DNA of 64,000 bases from Manis javanica (GCF_040802235.1 NC_133161.1:146187121-146251120); one strand, 5' to 3'; positions 11,401 through 23,604 are shown, numbered from the stretch's first letter. The notes: generated from the letters alone by a model not told the origin. Numbers and translations are program-made.

Positions 11401-14400
11401 CACTTCTAAACAAGGATGAATAGATAAAGGATGACCCCACAGCTGGTCTCGGAAATGAGGAGATTGGTAAGACAATGGGACACATCGGAGAGGAGCTTCT
11501 CGGGAGTACCCTCAACTGCTTCCACCTGAAGATGCTCTGTGTTCATGAATGATCACATTTCTAAAGAGATTCCTTACCTGACCTCATGTATCTCAGTCTC
11601 CACCCACCCCAAGACTACATACCAATACAATAACTTTGGCCTGTGGCTGCCTTGTGTTGATAAGTTGTACGATGGCCTGGATCCCACCTGCTACTTCTTC
11701 TGCTGTATTTTCATGGTTGTTTGTTCCTACCCAGACAACAATGACCTAAAATCAAGGGAAGAACATAAAAGGGAAAAAAGATAAATACCAGGAAAAAGGA
11801 TTGCCCAATATCTAGATGAAAATCTTATTTCAAAAATCAAACAAGGACAGAAGTTCTGTCTCAGATGGTGTTGGATAACTTCAACTGGGCAACCACTTTA
11901 CAACAGTGATTTAGTCCTCATACATAGCAGAATAAATTCCAAGTAGATACATGCTTAAGTGGAAAACTGTACTAGGAGGAAATGAGTGAATTCTTTCATC
12001 ACTGTGGAGTTGGAAGCTACTATCTTATTTAATATCCAGAAACTACAAGAGATAATTAAACTGTATAAAATGTAAAACTTGTCAGTCAAAAAATATTAAA
12101 GTGAAATCTAAGAAACCTGGGTAAAACACCTGCAACTCACATCATAAAGACTCCTTGATAAAACTACTCAAGGGAGTATCGTCGATACAGACAGACAGTG
12201 CATGCAAGCGTCAGCGTCACTCGGGTGGAGGCTGGATGCAGTTTTAACAAGTTTTTCCCTTCTGGAAAAAAGAATTTACAAGGTGGCTGTCACCTAGGGA
12301 CATACACCTTAGTATGTGACCCAACAAAGTAGCTTTCCACTCTGTCACGGAAGAGAGGGACATGGATGAGTCTTTCTATTAGGAAGGCAAAAATGAAAAT
12401 ACTTTCAACTAAAGCAATTGTTAACAGGGGCTCAGCTTTAATTTTTTTCTTTGGGGTTGAAAAAATTATACACCATGTGCCAACTCAACATTTATAATGT
12501 GGTAAGATCCTAGGTATACGCATATGGTGAACATTTGTTCACATCTGCTTCAAATTTTCTACAGAAGAACTTGCGGGCCTTGGTTATCGATTTGTTTATG
12601 GTTTAACGATCCGAAACTAACTTCCTGAAGTGAACCAAGGCCCTGCTCCCGTGGCCCACTCCGAACAGGCTGCCCCTCATGCTGCCTCGGGTCCACAGAA
12701 CAGCACACACCTCATTAGCATCAAAGCTCTCCCTGGAGCTGAAGGAGATAACTGTAAACATTACAAACACAACCCAAGCAAGCAATACCCTGATTTCTTC
12801 ATTAAATATATATTTGGAATGTTCTTAAGCAATAAGGGTATCACTTATCCTAACAGGGCATGAAGCAAAGAACAATAGTGAAATAATGCTTTATAGAAGC
12901 ATGTTTTTTTCTACTTGCAGTTTCAGATAATTTAATTATCTGAAGAAAAGACTCAAGATTAACGATATTCTTTAAAAATAAGTTTCATTTCACCTTAGGT
13001 TTAATATTTTCCAGTTCTCCATTCTTTAGTCTCCATAAAACATGTCTTGTTGTATCTCCTCCAATCCCAAAATTCAGTGCATGAAGTGGGGAAAAAAGCT
13101 CTCGCCATATCTAAAAGAAGAAAACGATTTATTTGAGCTAAAATTAGCAGGAGATAAAAGCCCTCGATTGCAGGGTGTGTGTGTGGGGGGGGCGGGGGTG
13201 TCTGAAGTAGCAATGCCCATCTTCAGTGTTCAAGTCTAACACTGGAGATGGTGCACCAACTGCTGCTCAAACAGCTTTGCATGTGCCAATGTCTAACTTG
13301 GTCCTTAATGCCGTGTTAGGTCTCAGCTCAAGAACTGGGCCACAACTCAACCCAATGCCCTGATGCCCCTCAAGAGGTGCCAATTATAATTAACCTGCCA
13401 ACTCAATAAACCCTCCTTTCCCTTAATTCAACCATTTAAAGGAAGAGGGTGAAGCAGAAACACAAGGTGAAGAAATTCAGAGTGTGGGAGCCAAAAAATA
13501 AAACTATCTTCTCGCGCCTGTTTCCCTTGGAAGAATGCCAAGCCTTGAAAAAAAAAAACTGGAACAGCTCACTACAAAAATACACAAATTAAGAAATGGT
13601 AAACCACAGTAAGAATTGAGACTCACAACAAGGAGAAATATAAATGAGCAAATACAGTAAGACAGTAAAATACAAGCAGAAATGCAAATCATGACTACGA
13701 CAAATATAAACAAATATATTGTGATTCTGCCTTATCATTCGTTTGCTTGGCACAAAGAATCCCACTACGTAGGTCTGATTTCCCTTATATTCTGACCTGG
13801 GGCTTCTCTCAAGTGTCATGAGTAAGTCTACAGGTCCAGCTCAGAGTCAAAGTCTGTGTACGACCAGCGGATTTGCGTCAGTGGCCAGAACCACCCTTCA
13901 CCCCCACCCCCACCTTTACCTCATACTGCTGCATTAACTGCACCATGGAGTCCCCCACAAACAGGACATCAGGCTCTTTGTCTTTACAGTCCAGGACAAA
14001 TCTGTTGTGCTGGTTTGAAAAAGAGAAAAATTAGGAACTGGCACGTCTTTCCTTATGAGATTTCCTGGCCTACCAAAACAGGTGTCCAACCAGTACTGTT
14101 GTCAAGCATTCTAAACGGCTAACTTTCTCTCCACCCTCCCTTACCACACTGAGCATTCTAGAATTTCAGATATACAGAAAAGCTGACATACACATTCTCC
14201 ACCTATAGTCAACCATACCCTTTCCCCATGTCTGCTTTATCTGTGTGTGTGTTTGCTGAACAATTTGAAGGTAAGCTGAAAACACTGTGATTCTTCGCCC
14301 TTAAATATTTCAGCATGTACCTCTACAGTTTAAGAAGTCGCCTTTAAAATCACAAAATTAGCACACCTAAGAACATGAACAATAATCCGTAACATCTAAA

Positions 14401-17400
14401 TTCAGTCCTATTCAACCTTTCCAATTGTTCCAAGAGTTGGATTAAGTATTCTGCTTCTCAACTAGGATCCAATCCAGAGGCATGTATTTTATTTGGATTT
14501 TTAATGGCCTCTGAAAATGTCTACTATGAGTATTCAGTAATGTATGTAATTATTGAGTCACTATGTTGTACATACGAAACCAATAATGTGTATCAGCTAT
14601 ATCCCAACTTATATATACATCAATCATCTGTTAACCTGCAAATGTTGAGACATCAGCAAACTAGGACTCAAGCCTTTTTCAGTCCAGTCCAACTTTATAA
14701 GCAGTGGTGACCCAGTCCTAAAACACTTCTCTCTACTCTAAAGGCACAAGACACTTTTTAAAATAGATTTTACCTGTCAATGCTACAGGACACAGTTCAA
14801 GTTTTTATATTCACCCCTGAAATAAATTAACAGAATGCCGAATGAATGTTGTTTCTTTCTCTCAAACTCTACGGTATTCAATTATGCTTTCCCAAGAAAT
14901 TAAGGGAGAGTTACTATTTAAGTATTTGTCTTGATACCAGTACAAATGATACTGCAGTGAAACTGAGATATTCATCTGCTACAGATGAAAATACAAAGAT
15001 ACCTATGGAAATAATTTGAAGATTCATTGAAACAGCTCCTCTCTTAGGGTGACAGGATTTGGGACAGCTTTTTTCCTTGTGTAAATCAACTGTTTTACCC
15101 TGCAGGGAAAAGCTGAGCCAGAAGAAACCCTCAGCTGAGAGCGGGTGTGCTTCCACATGTCACGGCCCTGCTGCAGGTCCTATAGTGCCAACGGCCTCAA
15201 CACCCACAGAGCAGCTTGGGATTTAGACTCTGCTCTTTTAAAGGTTCTAGTATTCTACATTTTCTTTTTAAGTAAGTATAAAAGCAGTTGCACATAGGCA
15301 AAAATCTCCTGAATATAAACACGAGCAACTTCTTCATGAACGCATCTCCTCGAGCAAGGGAAACAAAAGCAAAAATGAACTCATGGGACTACATCAAACT
15401 AAAAAGCTTCTGTACAGCAAAGGATACCATCAACAGAACAAAAAGGCATCCTACAATATGGGAGAATATATGTGTAAACAACATATCCGACAAGGGGTTA
15501 ACATCCGAAATATATAAAGAAGTCACACGCCTCAACACTCAAAAAGCAAATAACCCGATTAAAAAATGGGCAGAGGATATGAACAGACAATTCTCGAAAG
15601 AAGAAATTCAGATGGCCAACAGGCACATGAAAAGATGTCCCACATCACTAATCATCAGGGAAATGCAAATGAAAACCATAATGAGATATTACCTCACACC
15701 AGTAAGGATGGCCAGCATCGAAAAGACTACGAACAACAAATGTTGGTGAGGATGTGGACAAAGGGGAACCCTCCTACACGGCTGGTGGGAATGTAAGCTA
15801 GTTCAGCCATTGTGGAAAGTAATATGAAGGTTCCTCAAAAAACTAAAAATAGAAATACCATTTGACCAGGGAATCCCACTCCTTGGAATTTACCCAAAGA
15901 ATACAAGTTCTCAGATTCAAAAAGACATATGCACCCCTATGTTTATTGCAGCACTATTTACAATAGCCAAGATATGGAAGCAATCTAAGTGTCCATCAGT
16001 AGATGGATGGATAAAGAAGATGTCGTACATATACACAATGGAATACTATTCAGCCATGAGAAAGAAACAAATCCTACCATTTGCAACAACATGGATGGAG
16101 CTGGAGGATATTATGCTCAGTGAAATAAGCCAGGTGGAAAAACACAAATGCCAAATGATTGCCCTCATTTGTGGAGTATAACAACGAAGCAAAACTGAAG
16201 GAACAAAACAGCAGCAGACTCACAGACTCCAAGAAGGGACTAGTGGTTTCCAAAGGGGAGGGGTTGGGAGGGTGGGTGGGGAGGGAGGGAGATGGGGATT
16301 GAGGGGTATTATGTTCACTACACATGGTGTGAGGGGTCATGGGGAACACAGTGTAGCACAGAGAAGGCAAATAGTGACTCTGTGGCATCTTACTACACTG
16401 ATGGACAGTGACTGTAGTGGAGTGTGGGTGGGGACTTGATAATATGGTAAATGTAGTAACCACATTGTTTTTTCATGTGAAACCTTCATACGAGTGTATA
16501 TCAATAATACCTTAATAAAAAATTAAAAAATTAAAATAAAAGCAATTGCAGCAGGTTTGGAAAAATGGAAAAGATCGAAAACAAAGACTTTGATCCTACC
16601 ACCTTAAACCCAGTACCTATTATCATCTTAGGGTATTTCCTTCTTGCCATTCTTTCCCATGCTTCTCCTCACCCTTGCAGAGTGGCTTTGGAGACAGAAA
16701 AACTTACATTCAAATTCTAGCTTGTCTACTTTCCAGTTCAGTGACTTTAAGCAAGTACCTAATCTGAGTCTTGTTTTTCACATCAGTGGGCAAAAGAGTC
16801 GTGAAGATGAGTTTCCTGAAAGGGACCCAGCTTCTGGCAGGCACCCAGCAGTTCTTCGATAAATATCAGCCATTGTAACTGCAATGAACGTTATACCAGA
16901 AGTATTTTTCTGTGTAGCTACAGAATTCTCATAACCACAATTTTTAACAGCCACATAATATCCTACTGAATGCATCCACTGACACCCGTTTTTTTAAACT
17001 TTCTCCTATTAATAGATTTGCCAGTAGCCTCCTATTTACTGTGATGAAGAAATTTCCATGTATTTCTTTACATTTTAGGAATTCTTAAGTCAAAGGGGAT
17101 TAATACTTTCATGGCTCTTGAACAGATTTCCAAAGTCTTAACAAAAAAGGGCTGTATCTATACTCAGCCCAGCAATTTCTCAAGACCTGGGATTTACCAT
17201 ATTCACACTGGATATTCACATTATTCTCTCCCTCACCCTCCTTTCTCTTCCCATTGTTTTCATCTGTACTTTTTGGAAACAAAAAGTTAAACACTTCTTG
17301 TCATATTTACTGAGATACTTATCAAGCAGTACCTTGAAGATGTTTTCATTGATAGTGTTAACAAAAAATCAATGCTTCATCTGTATCATTTGCTGCAAAT

Positions 17401-20400
17401 ATTTTCCTTAGTTGGCTGCTGAACTTTCTTTTACTGGTTAATATGTTTTTATATGACTTGTACTAAATGTCTACAGGCAAGTCTTTCGGTATTATCCTTA
17501 AGAAAACATTTTTTTTTTAATGGAAAATAACAAACGCACACAAAACCAGAGAGAACAAACACCGCAGTCAATCTCCTCGTTGCCAGCTATCGCCATCATC
17601 CCACTATGGCCACACTTCTTCAACCGCTCCTCAAACTACTGCCCCACCCCATCCTTGGATTATTTTGAAGCAAACTGAGGATACAGCATCTCGTGTATAA
17701 ATATTTCAGTAACCCTTATGAGATTTTTAAAAAAATATAACCCCAATACCAGTTTTACTCACTCCAAATTAACAGTAATTCTTTAATCTCAACAAATCAC
17801 CAATGTTTAAATTCAGTGTCAAAAATTTTTTTCTGTTCTACAGTTTTTTTTTTATATCAGGGTCTGGTTTATCTCTTCAATCCCTTTTAATCTACAGGTT
17901 CCCCGTCGCTCTGCCACCATTTACCAAATAAAATTTTTTATCTTTATTATTTTCTTTAGTAAAACAAAGCTGATTTTATATAACAGGACCTGTTATATAA
18001 AATGGCACACCATCAAGTTATAAAAAAATTCATAATTTCTGATTACAGTTCTAGTTGCAAATGATAATGAGAAAGCATTCCTGGTAGCTTCCAAATAGCT
18101 GAGGCTATGAGCACATGCACATGGAGCATCAAGTCTGTGATGTTGGGATGTCCAGTGAGTAGAACCTAATTTCAATACCATTTGCATTTTGTAAGGAATA
18201 TGATTGGTTGGCTTATAGAATTCCCACTGTCTGGATTTTGTTGATCACATTCCTGTGATGGTTATGGTGAAATGTTCATCTGTTCTGGGTTTTTCCTGAT
18301 AGGCGGTAGGTAAGTCTAGATTAGCATTTGATATTTTGGCAATACTTCACACACAGGTAGTATTTTTGATGTTCTGATCTACAGAGGAGTCGCAAAGATA
18401 GAAGAGTATTCCCACACACTTCTCTCAGCTTCCTCAGATGTTACATCTTATACAAACACAGTGCATTTGTCAAAACTAAGAAATTAACATTGGTAAATAC
18501 AATCAAGTGAAATTGTTTATTCACATCTCACCAATTTTTCAGCTTATGTCTTTTCTGTTTCCAGAATCAATCCAGAATATCATTTTGCATTTAGTCTAAC
18601 CACATCTTCTTAGTCTTTTCCAGTATAGGACAGTTTCTTGGTCTTTCCTCATCTTTCATAATCTTGAGACAGTCAGTCAAGTGTTCTGTAGACTGTCCTT
18701 CAATTTAGGTTTGTCTGATGTTTCTCATGAATGGATTGAGGTTATGATTTTTTCAGAAGACTAGCATGCAGTGATGGGCCCTTACTGTATCTTATCAGTG
18801 GGGTACAGGATAGCAATACAACTTTTTACTGGTGATCTTAACCCTGGTCAATTGGTTAAGGTGTCTGTCAGGTTTCTCCACTACAGCTCATCTGTGAACA
18901 AACAGGGTTTAGGGGGTACCAACCCACTATATAGCTGAAAATTTGCATATAACTTTGACTCAAAAACTTAACTACTAATAGCCTCCTGCTGACCCAAAGC
19001 CTTACTGATAACATAGTCAATTAACACAGATTTTGTATGTTGTATGTAGTATATACTGTATTCTCAAGGAAGCTACAAAAAAGAACAAATTTAAAATCGT
19101 CACAAGTGTCCAAAATTTTTCCAATATATTTATTGAAAAATATCCACATGCAAGTGGACCCACACAGTTAAACCCACGTTGTTCAAGGGTCAGCTGTATG
19201 AAGTTATTTTTCCTTTCCATACTCTGTTTCAAGTGAGACACAAAATACAGCACACTAAAGGAGAGGGGTGTCAGCAAATATGTGGTTCTATGTTAATACC
19301 ATCAAAGTAATTTACAGGGTGTTACTTTAACACTATACAAATCTAGTTTCTCCAAACTTAGTGCACTGATTTAAGTATTCATCAATGAATCTTGCCTACA
19401 GTATTTATTACTGTTGCATTCTAATGACGATTTTCTTTTCCCTCCTTCCTTTCACATATATTAAAATTATTCTGTAAGGAAAATTTTTCCCTTCTCCCCT
19501 ATTTATTTATTCATTCCATCATTTATTTATAGCAGAATGGATTCGTGAATATTTATTTTATCCTTTGAGTTATAAGCCAATTAATATCATTATTTATTAT
19601 GTTATTCAAATTTTCCAACTTTGCACTCTGGGTGCTCTTTCAGGTTGGCTCCAAGTGGTCAAAGTTAATGCCACCAAGAAGACAGAGTAACGTCATGTAT
19701 CTTCTCTGGGCTGCACCAAGGACCTATCACTTCAGTGATGTCCCTGCAACCCATCCTTTTTGACCTTTCCTGAGTACTTCCTTGCTTTCCTGCACTAAAA
19801 GAGGCTCCAGCCTCATCTTTTATTTCCTTTTTTCCAGCTATAGAATCAATCATTTATCCAAGGAGCCCGGGTTCCTTTCACTGGAGAACTGTATTTAAAA
19901 ACCACGACCTGGGCATATATAGTTTAATATTTAGTAAACTTAGTCCTTCCATATTACACGTTTTTAAATTTTTAGAAAATATTCATAGTACATTTTTCTT
20001 CCATTTGACTAATTTTTTTCTAGTCAGTGCTAATTATTTAAAGCCTGCTAATTTATGCCAGGAACAACAAAGCCATCTAGTTACAGTACCACTTTTAATA
20101 AAAGTTATAGATGACCTAAATGTCCATCAATAAGAAAATGGACAAATCCTTGTGGTATTTTCATACATAACAACAGAATACTATGTACAGAGAAAATGAA
20201 TAAACTATAGCTACACTTTTAACATGTATGATATACTATGGAAAAATAATTCAGAAAGATATTTACAAAAAGCTTAAAAACATGCCAAAATACTACATAT
20301 ATATTGTTTAGATTTTATACCTATATATAAAATATAGATATATGCATATGAATACATGGGGGAAAAAATACCGAGTTTAGTATACGGGAGTGAGCAAAAG

Positions 20401-21988
20401 GAGGTAGGAAAGAGAAGGAAATGTCGTCAATTCTGTTGGCAATGTGTTTTTTTTTGGGGGGGGGGCGTAGGGTAGCGGATGGGAATTACACAGATGCTTA
20501 AAATATTTCCTAATACTTTTTTAAAGATATAAATGAACTAGGAAGATTAAATAAGAATAACCAAGTAGTTGATCCGCAAGAACAGTAGGAAAAAACACTA
20601 CTACTTAAAATAAGCTAGCTGATAGAGTACTTTTTAAGTCTGGAAAGAGCATACTACACAATTAGGAAGAATATAATCAGAATCACTGAACACTGAAACA
20701 TGAAACTGGGTACTTATAACCTCTTAGGACTTATTACTTCAAAGAGTGCAATACAACTGGAAAGAAACGTTAAATATAGTTACAGTTAAGTGGTAAGTTT
20801 ACTGAAAAGAAGCTAAGAATACTAAATAAGAAAATAAACTGCTAAAAAAAAAAAAAACCCCCCAAACCAGCAACCATCAAGACCATGGGCCACCTTGAAG
20901 GGATTCCCACTTGCTAATCCAAGGACAATCTGAGCTTCAAAAATCACAGTGGATTATATCCCACTGAATAAAATTAGGACTCATGAGTCTATACTATAAT
21001 TGGTTTAGGCCGACACCATCTTAACCAAGTGATCAAAGTTAGTATCACCAATGAGACAAACCAGGATTGTGTGACTTCTACGTGGTGCATCGAGGACATC
21101 ACTTCTCTGATATTCCTGACAAATATGCATAACCTGAATCTTGATTATGAGGAAAAAATGGCAAGCCCAAATTGAGGAACATTCTACAAAATAAATGGCC
21201 TTTATTATGCCAAACTGTCAAAGCCCATGAAATACAAGACCAAGGAATGTTTCAGATGAGAGAACAGAGATGACGACTGAATGCATCCTGTGATCCTAGA
21301 CTGGGAAGAAGATTGATATAAAGGACATTATTGGGACAACTGGGGAAATTTGAATATGGTTTTTGGAATGGGCAACAGTAAAGCATCAATGTTAAATGTC
21401 TTGATTTTAAGAACCATACAGTTATGTAAGAAAATGCCCTGAATTTAGTAGGAGTAATGGGGTATGGCAACTACAAGTTACTCTCAAATGGTTCAGAAGA
21501 AACAGCATGCTGGCATAACCATTTACAATAGACACAGAATAATCAGGCAGATGAGACAAAATGTTAACAATTAGCAAGTCTGGACGAAGGATAAAGGGGG
21601 TTCTTTCTAAAATCCTTCTAATATTTGTGTAATTTTGAGATTACTTCAAAATAAAAAATGCTTAAAAAAATACCGTAGAGACATTGCTGTCTTTTAAGAT
21701 GAGCAGAGGGCAACTGCCATGTTTTCAAAATATTCCTCAGTTCAATATTCCTAGTGATTAGGCTTGACATTTCCAACATTAGATTTTTATTTATAGTAAT
21801 AAACTTGTTGACCATTACAAATGCCCCTTGGCAGCTGTGGTCAAAAAACTCTGAAAAAACTGAAGAGACTCCTTTCATGGGAATAGTGCATACACACTGC
21901 CTCTTACCTGAGACATCCATCTGTCATCTCCTTGAATATCTTCCGCGGCGTGTGGAATAGCTGCTGGGTTTGAGTCTCCTTGGCTCAT
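8206..21988 (-). CDS. PAFAH1B2: PAF acetylhydrolase 1b catalytic subunit 2 (alpha2), five coding exons
   Basis: The complete coding region joins 21988-21908, 14009-13920, 13110-12994, 11745-11623 and 8484-8206, giving 27+30+39+41+92 = 229 residues, the known length of this subunit. The product is a cytosolic SGNH-type hydrolase that removes the sn-2 acetyl group of platelet-activating factor. Alpha2 pairs with itself or alpha1 (PAFAH1B3) and binds the regulatory subunit LIS1 (PAFAH1B1), linking it to neuronal migration and spermatogenesis. Visible motifs are GDSM with nucleophile Ser48, the block-II glycine region (IGGD), block-III GTNNHEN (oxyanion-hole Asn), and DFLH carrying Asp193 and His196 of the triad. 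All introns are phase 0 and GT-AG. From memory of the human protein there are about four conservative changes (Q at 119, V at 134, R at 155, A at 162). The gene looks intact and functional. Confidence 0.97.
8520..9120 (+). repeat. Old pyrimidine-rich interspersed repeat (L2-like)
   Basis: This is a long C/T-rich stretch within PAFAH1B2 intron 5, with phrases ('ccatcctttcttccag', 'ctctccatatagtcatcagaataat') resembling a diverged L2-class element in plus orientation. A second L2-like block follows at 10530. The open frames here are by-products of the base composition. Confidence 0.35.
10530..11010 (+). repeat. L2 LINE relic, 3' part
   Basis: It shows forward L2 order: 'aaaatccaaactcctaac', 'acatgacctggct', a C/T-rich middle, 'gggctccttgaacaggactatgtc', then 'cctcacaacctaggatagtgc'. 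It is an ancient, diverged element inside PAFAH1B2 intron 5. Confidence 0.6.
11623..11745 (-). CDS. PAFAH1B2: PAFAH1B2 coding exon 4, residues 97-137
   Basis: The acceptor reads GATTTTAG followed by GTCATT at 11745, and the donor TTG followed by GTATGT at 11623/11622. The exon is 123 nt (41 codons). It encodes [20 protein letters not shown], carrying the SGNH block-III Asn motif, and ends AKVIVL. Both ends are phase 0, so this exon can join either the canonical last exon (8484) or the candidate alternative exon (5561) in frame. Confidence 0.96.
12994..13110 (-). CDS. PAFAH1B2: PAFAH1B2 coding exon 3, residues 58-96
   Basis: The acceptor reads TTCTTTTAG followed by ATATGG at 13110, and the donor AAG followed by GTGAAA at 12994/12993. 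The exon is 117 nt (39 codons). It encodes [20 protein letters not shown] and ends NIKPK. It contains the conserved GIGGD segment of the SGNH fold. Both flanking introns are phase 0. Confidence 0.96.
13166..13200. repeat. GT/G-rich simple repeat
   Basis: A run of (GT)n passes into G-tracts within the 0.8-kb PAFAH1B2 intron 3. On the transcribed (minus) strand it is a C/A-rich tract about 60-90 nt upstream of the exon 3 acceptor. Confidence 0.7.
13920..14009 (-). CDS. PAFAH1B2: PAFAH1B2 coding exon 2, residues 28-57
   Basis: The acceptor reads TTTTTCAAACCAG followed by CACAAC at 14009, and the donor GAG followed by GTAAAG at 13920/13919. The exon is 90 nt (30 codons). It encodes [20 protein letters not shown] followed by [10 protein letters not shown], with the nucleophile Ser48 in GDSM. 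Skipping this exon would keep the frame but remove the active-site serine. Confidence 0.97.
14150..14670 (+). repeat. Old L1 3'-UTR relic
   Basis: Phrases such as 'atgtagttattgagtcactatgttgta'-like text at 14540-14575 and the AT-rich untranslated style of 14150-14480 resemble mammalian-wide L1M 3' ends. It lies in PAFAH1B2 intron 2 and is too diverged for subfamily assignment. Confidence 0.4.
15278..16550 (+). mobile_element. 5'-truncated L1 (ORF2 C-terminus plus 3' UTR) with TSDs
   Basis: The insert 15293-16535 (about 1.24 kb) lies in PAFAH1B2 intron 2, antisense to the gene. The left part codes for the C-terminal region of the L1 ORF2 reverse transcriptase (for example [19 protein letters not shown], then [14 protein letters not shown]-like text further on). 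It is broken by stops and frame changes, for example after 15749. The right part is the G-rich 3' UTR, ending 'gataataccttaataaaa'-like text and a poly-A tail. Flanking repeats are ataaaagcagttgca (15278-15292) and ataaaagcaattgca (16536-16550), one mismatch. It is a dead copy, but it defines the consensus for the smaller copies at 2 kb and 47 kb. Confidence 0.92.
16680..16870 (+). repeat. MIR SINE relic
   Basis: It shows forward MIR order: 'ggagacagaaaaac', 'caaattctagc', 'cagtgactttaagcaagtac', 'ctgagtcttgtttttcacatc'. It is ancient and diverged, inside PAFAH1B2 intron 2. Confidence 0.6.
17510..18900. repeat. Diverged L1M 3'-UTR mosaic
   Basis: The sequence is built of phrases typical of old L1 3' UTRs, such as 'ggattattttgaagcaaac', 'cagtttcttggtctttcctc' and 'cagtgatgggcccttactg'. 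Orientation and subfamily cannot be set by eye. There is no coding content. Confidence 0.4.
18935..19198 (-). repeat. Ancient DNA-transposon-like repeat
   Basis: It reads 'aacttaactactaatagcct', 'gattttgtatgttgtatg', 'ccacatgcaagtggaccc', and ends 'gttgttcaagggtcagctgt'. I recognise this as a widespread eutherian repeat whose other end begins with the complementary text, but cannot name the family with certainty. Confidence 0.45.
20050..20560 (+). repeat. Old L1 fragment
   Basis: The segment 'gatgacctaaatgtccatca' through 'gaaaatgaataaactatagc' matches the C-terminal ORF2/3'-UTR junction style of L1M elements, in plus orientation. A T9-G10 homopolymer junction sits at 20447-20465. Confidence 0.5.
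20960..21672 (+). repeat. L1M 3'-UTR relic
   Basis: It contains the familiar old L1 3'-end order: 'cagagatgacgactgaatgc', 'acattattgggacaactggg', 'gttactctcaaatggttcag', 'gtaattttgagattacttc', then 'aaaataaaaaatgctt'. It is antisense to PAFAH1B2, at the 5'-proximal side of intron 2. Confidence 0.65.
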
Positions 21989-21995
21989 TCTACAC
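21908..21995 (-). CDS. PAFAH1B2: PAFAH1B2 first coding exon, start codon and residues 1-27
   Basis: The acceptor reads TTTTTCCCCTCAG followed by GTGTAGA at 21995. The ATG is at 21988-21986 with A at -3. The exon encodes [20 protein letters not shown] and ends DDRWMSQ. The donor CAG followed by GTAAGAG at 21908/21907 is near-consensus. The 7-nt 5' UTR portion in this exon means a separate non-coding exon 1 must lie upstream, in the CpG island at about 28 kb. Confidence 0.96.
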
Positions 21996-23097
21996 CTGAG
22001 GGGAAAAATGCCCAAGTCATGTTTCATTCATTAACGGGAATGTTTTATTCGTTACCACTGACTTAAATTTTCACATCAGGTTTAAATAAAAATTTAAGTT
22101 TAACTCTGGTTTTGCCTAGACACAAAACAACTGGAGTTTATTTTCAGCAGAGATGAGTTCCAGGACATGACTGCTTAAGCCCCATAAATATCCAGCATAA
22201 CTAAACTTCCAGATAGATTTGAATATCATCTAGGAACAGTGCATTACAGTAAAAAAAAGTCTGCTCCAAGTATATACCTTCCATCTTTATTAATTTCTCA
22301 TGATTACATGTTTTTAATACAAGTACCAAATGACACAAGGAATTAAGAGACTTACAGGCCAATGAAATCTACATTTCAGCCTTTTAAGCTGCTAGAGCTA
22401 CACACTGAACAATTACTACAGCAATGATTAGAATCCACTGGTTACTAACCATCACAGATTACTGTATTAACAACTGTGATAAAACTAGAGATAGGCTTTG
22501 ACACTGGTTTCTGACAAACATTTATGAGGTGTTTTATTTTTGATGGGTCTCCACTAGAAAATTTTATCAACGATGAGCCCAAATATAGCATCTGATAGTG
22601 AAGGAATGAGTGAAATTTAGAAAAAAATCAGAAATGCTAATCTTCCAAAAAAGATAAATAAGAAACCAGACTTTCCAACCAACTATGGAGAATACATACT
22701 AGAGACATTAGGCAAATGCAAAGAGACACTAATCTGCGGCTTTGTGGTTTATGGAAAGGGAGGCCATTCTATCTCTTTCCTTGCCTTGCCAACCTCAAAA
22801 TACAGCTAAGCTTTTTCTTAGAGAGAATTGTTATATTCATCCAATAAGCATTTACTGAGTAAATAAAACATGCTGGATCACCAAGGTAGTAGTTTTTGAG
22901 AATCAGAAAGTAATGGCCCTGAAACCTGAAAAATTACTGTATTAATGAAAAGTACATGACAGAAACAGTAATTTTAACACTAATTATTCACACAAATCAT
23001 CTCAATTCTAAATGACAGTAGGTCTAAAAAAAAAATCAGGCTCAGGGTTTAAGACCGTATCTAACTAAAAATGCAAAATACCATCTACATCCTAGGT

Positions 23098-23604
23098 ACA
23101 GATCTTCCTTGACTTATGATGGGTGTTACGTTCCAATAAACCCACTGTAAGTGAAAAACATCATAAATTGAAAATTCATGTAATACAGCTAACCTATCGA
23201 ACATCACGGCCTAGCCTAGCCTGTCTTAAACATGTCCAGAACACTTACATGAGCCCACAGTTGGGCAATATCATCTAATACAAAGCCCGTTTTATAATGA
23301 CGTGTTGGATATCTCATGTAATTTACTGACTACTGTACTGAAAGTGAAAAATGGAATGGTTGCCCAGGGACAGATGGGTGTGAAGTGTCAGAGTTGTTCA
23401 CCCTTATGACCTCATGGCTGACGGGGGGGTGGGGGTGGCTCGCTGCCCTGCCTGCATCACGAGAGAATCTCACAGCGTATTGCAGGCCCAGGGAAGACCA
23501 CAATTCAAGATTCAAAGTACAGTTTCTGCCGAATGCATATCGCTTTGGCACCATCCTAAAGTCGAAAAATCATAAAGTTGAACCATTGTCAGAGACCACC
23601 TCTA
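23098..23604 (+). repeat. Tigger/pogo-type DNA transposon relic
   Basis: About 505 bp, starting cagatcttccttgacttatg and ending ccattgtcagagaccacctc. The two ends are imperfect inverted repeats and both abut TA, the duplication used by pogo/mariner elements. The internal phrases 'cttagccta'-like 'cggcctagcctagcctgtct' and 'gtcgaaaaatcataaagttg' match this mammalian non-autonomous class. It lies in PAFAH1B2 intron 1. A G-rich insertion (23424-23437) breaks the middle. Confidence 0.6.

Noticed and set aside
15288-16181. Reverse-transcriptase-like open frames (153, 76 and 80 codons)
   Set aside because: Decayed C-terminal ORF2 of a truncated L1 with TSDs and poly-A tail, not a host gene.
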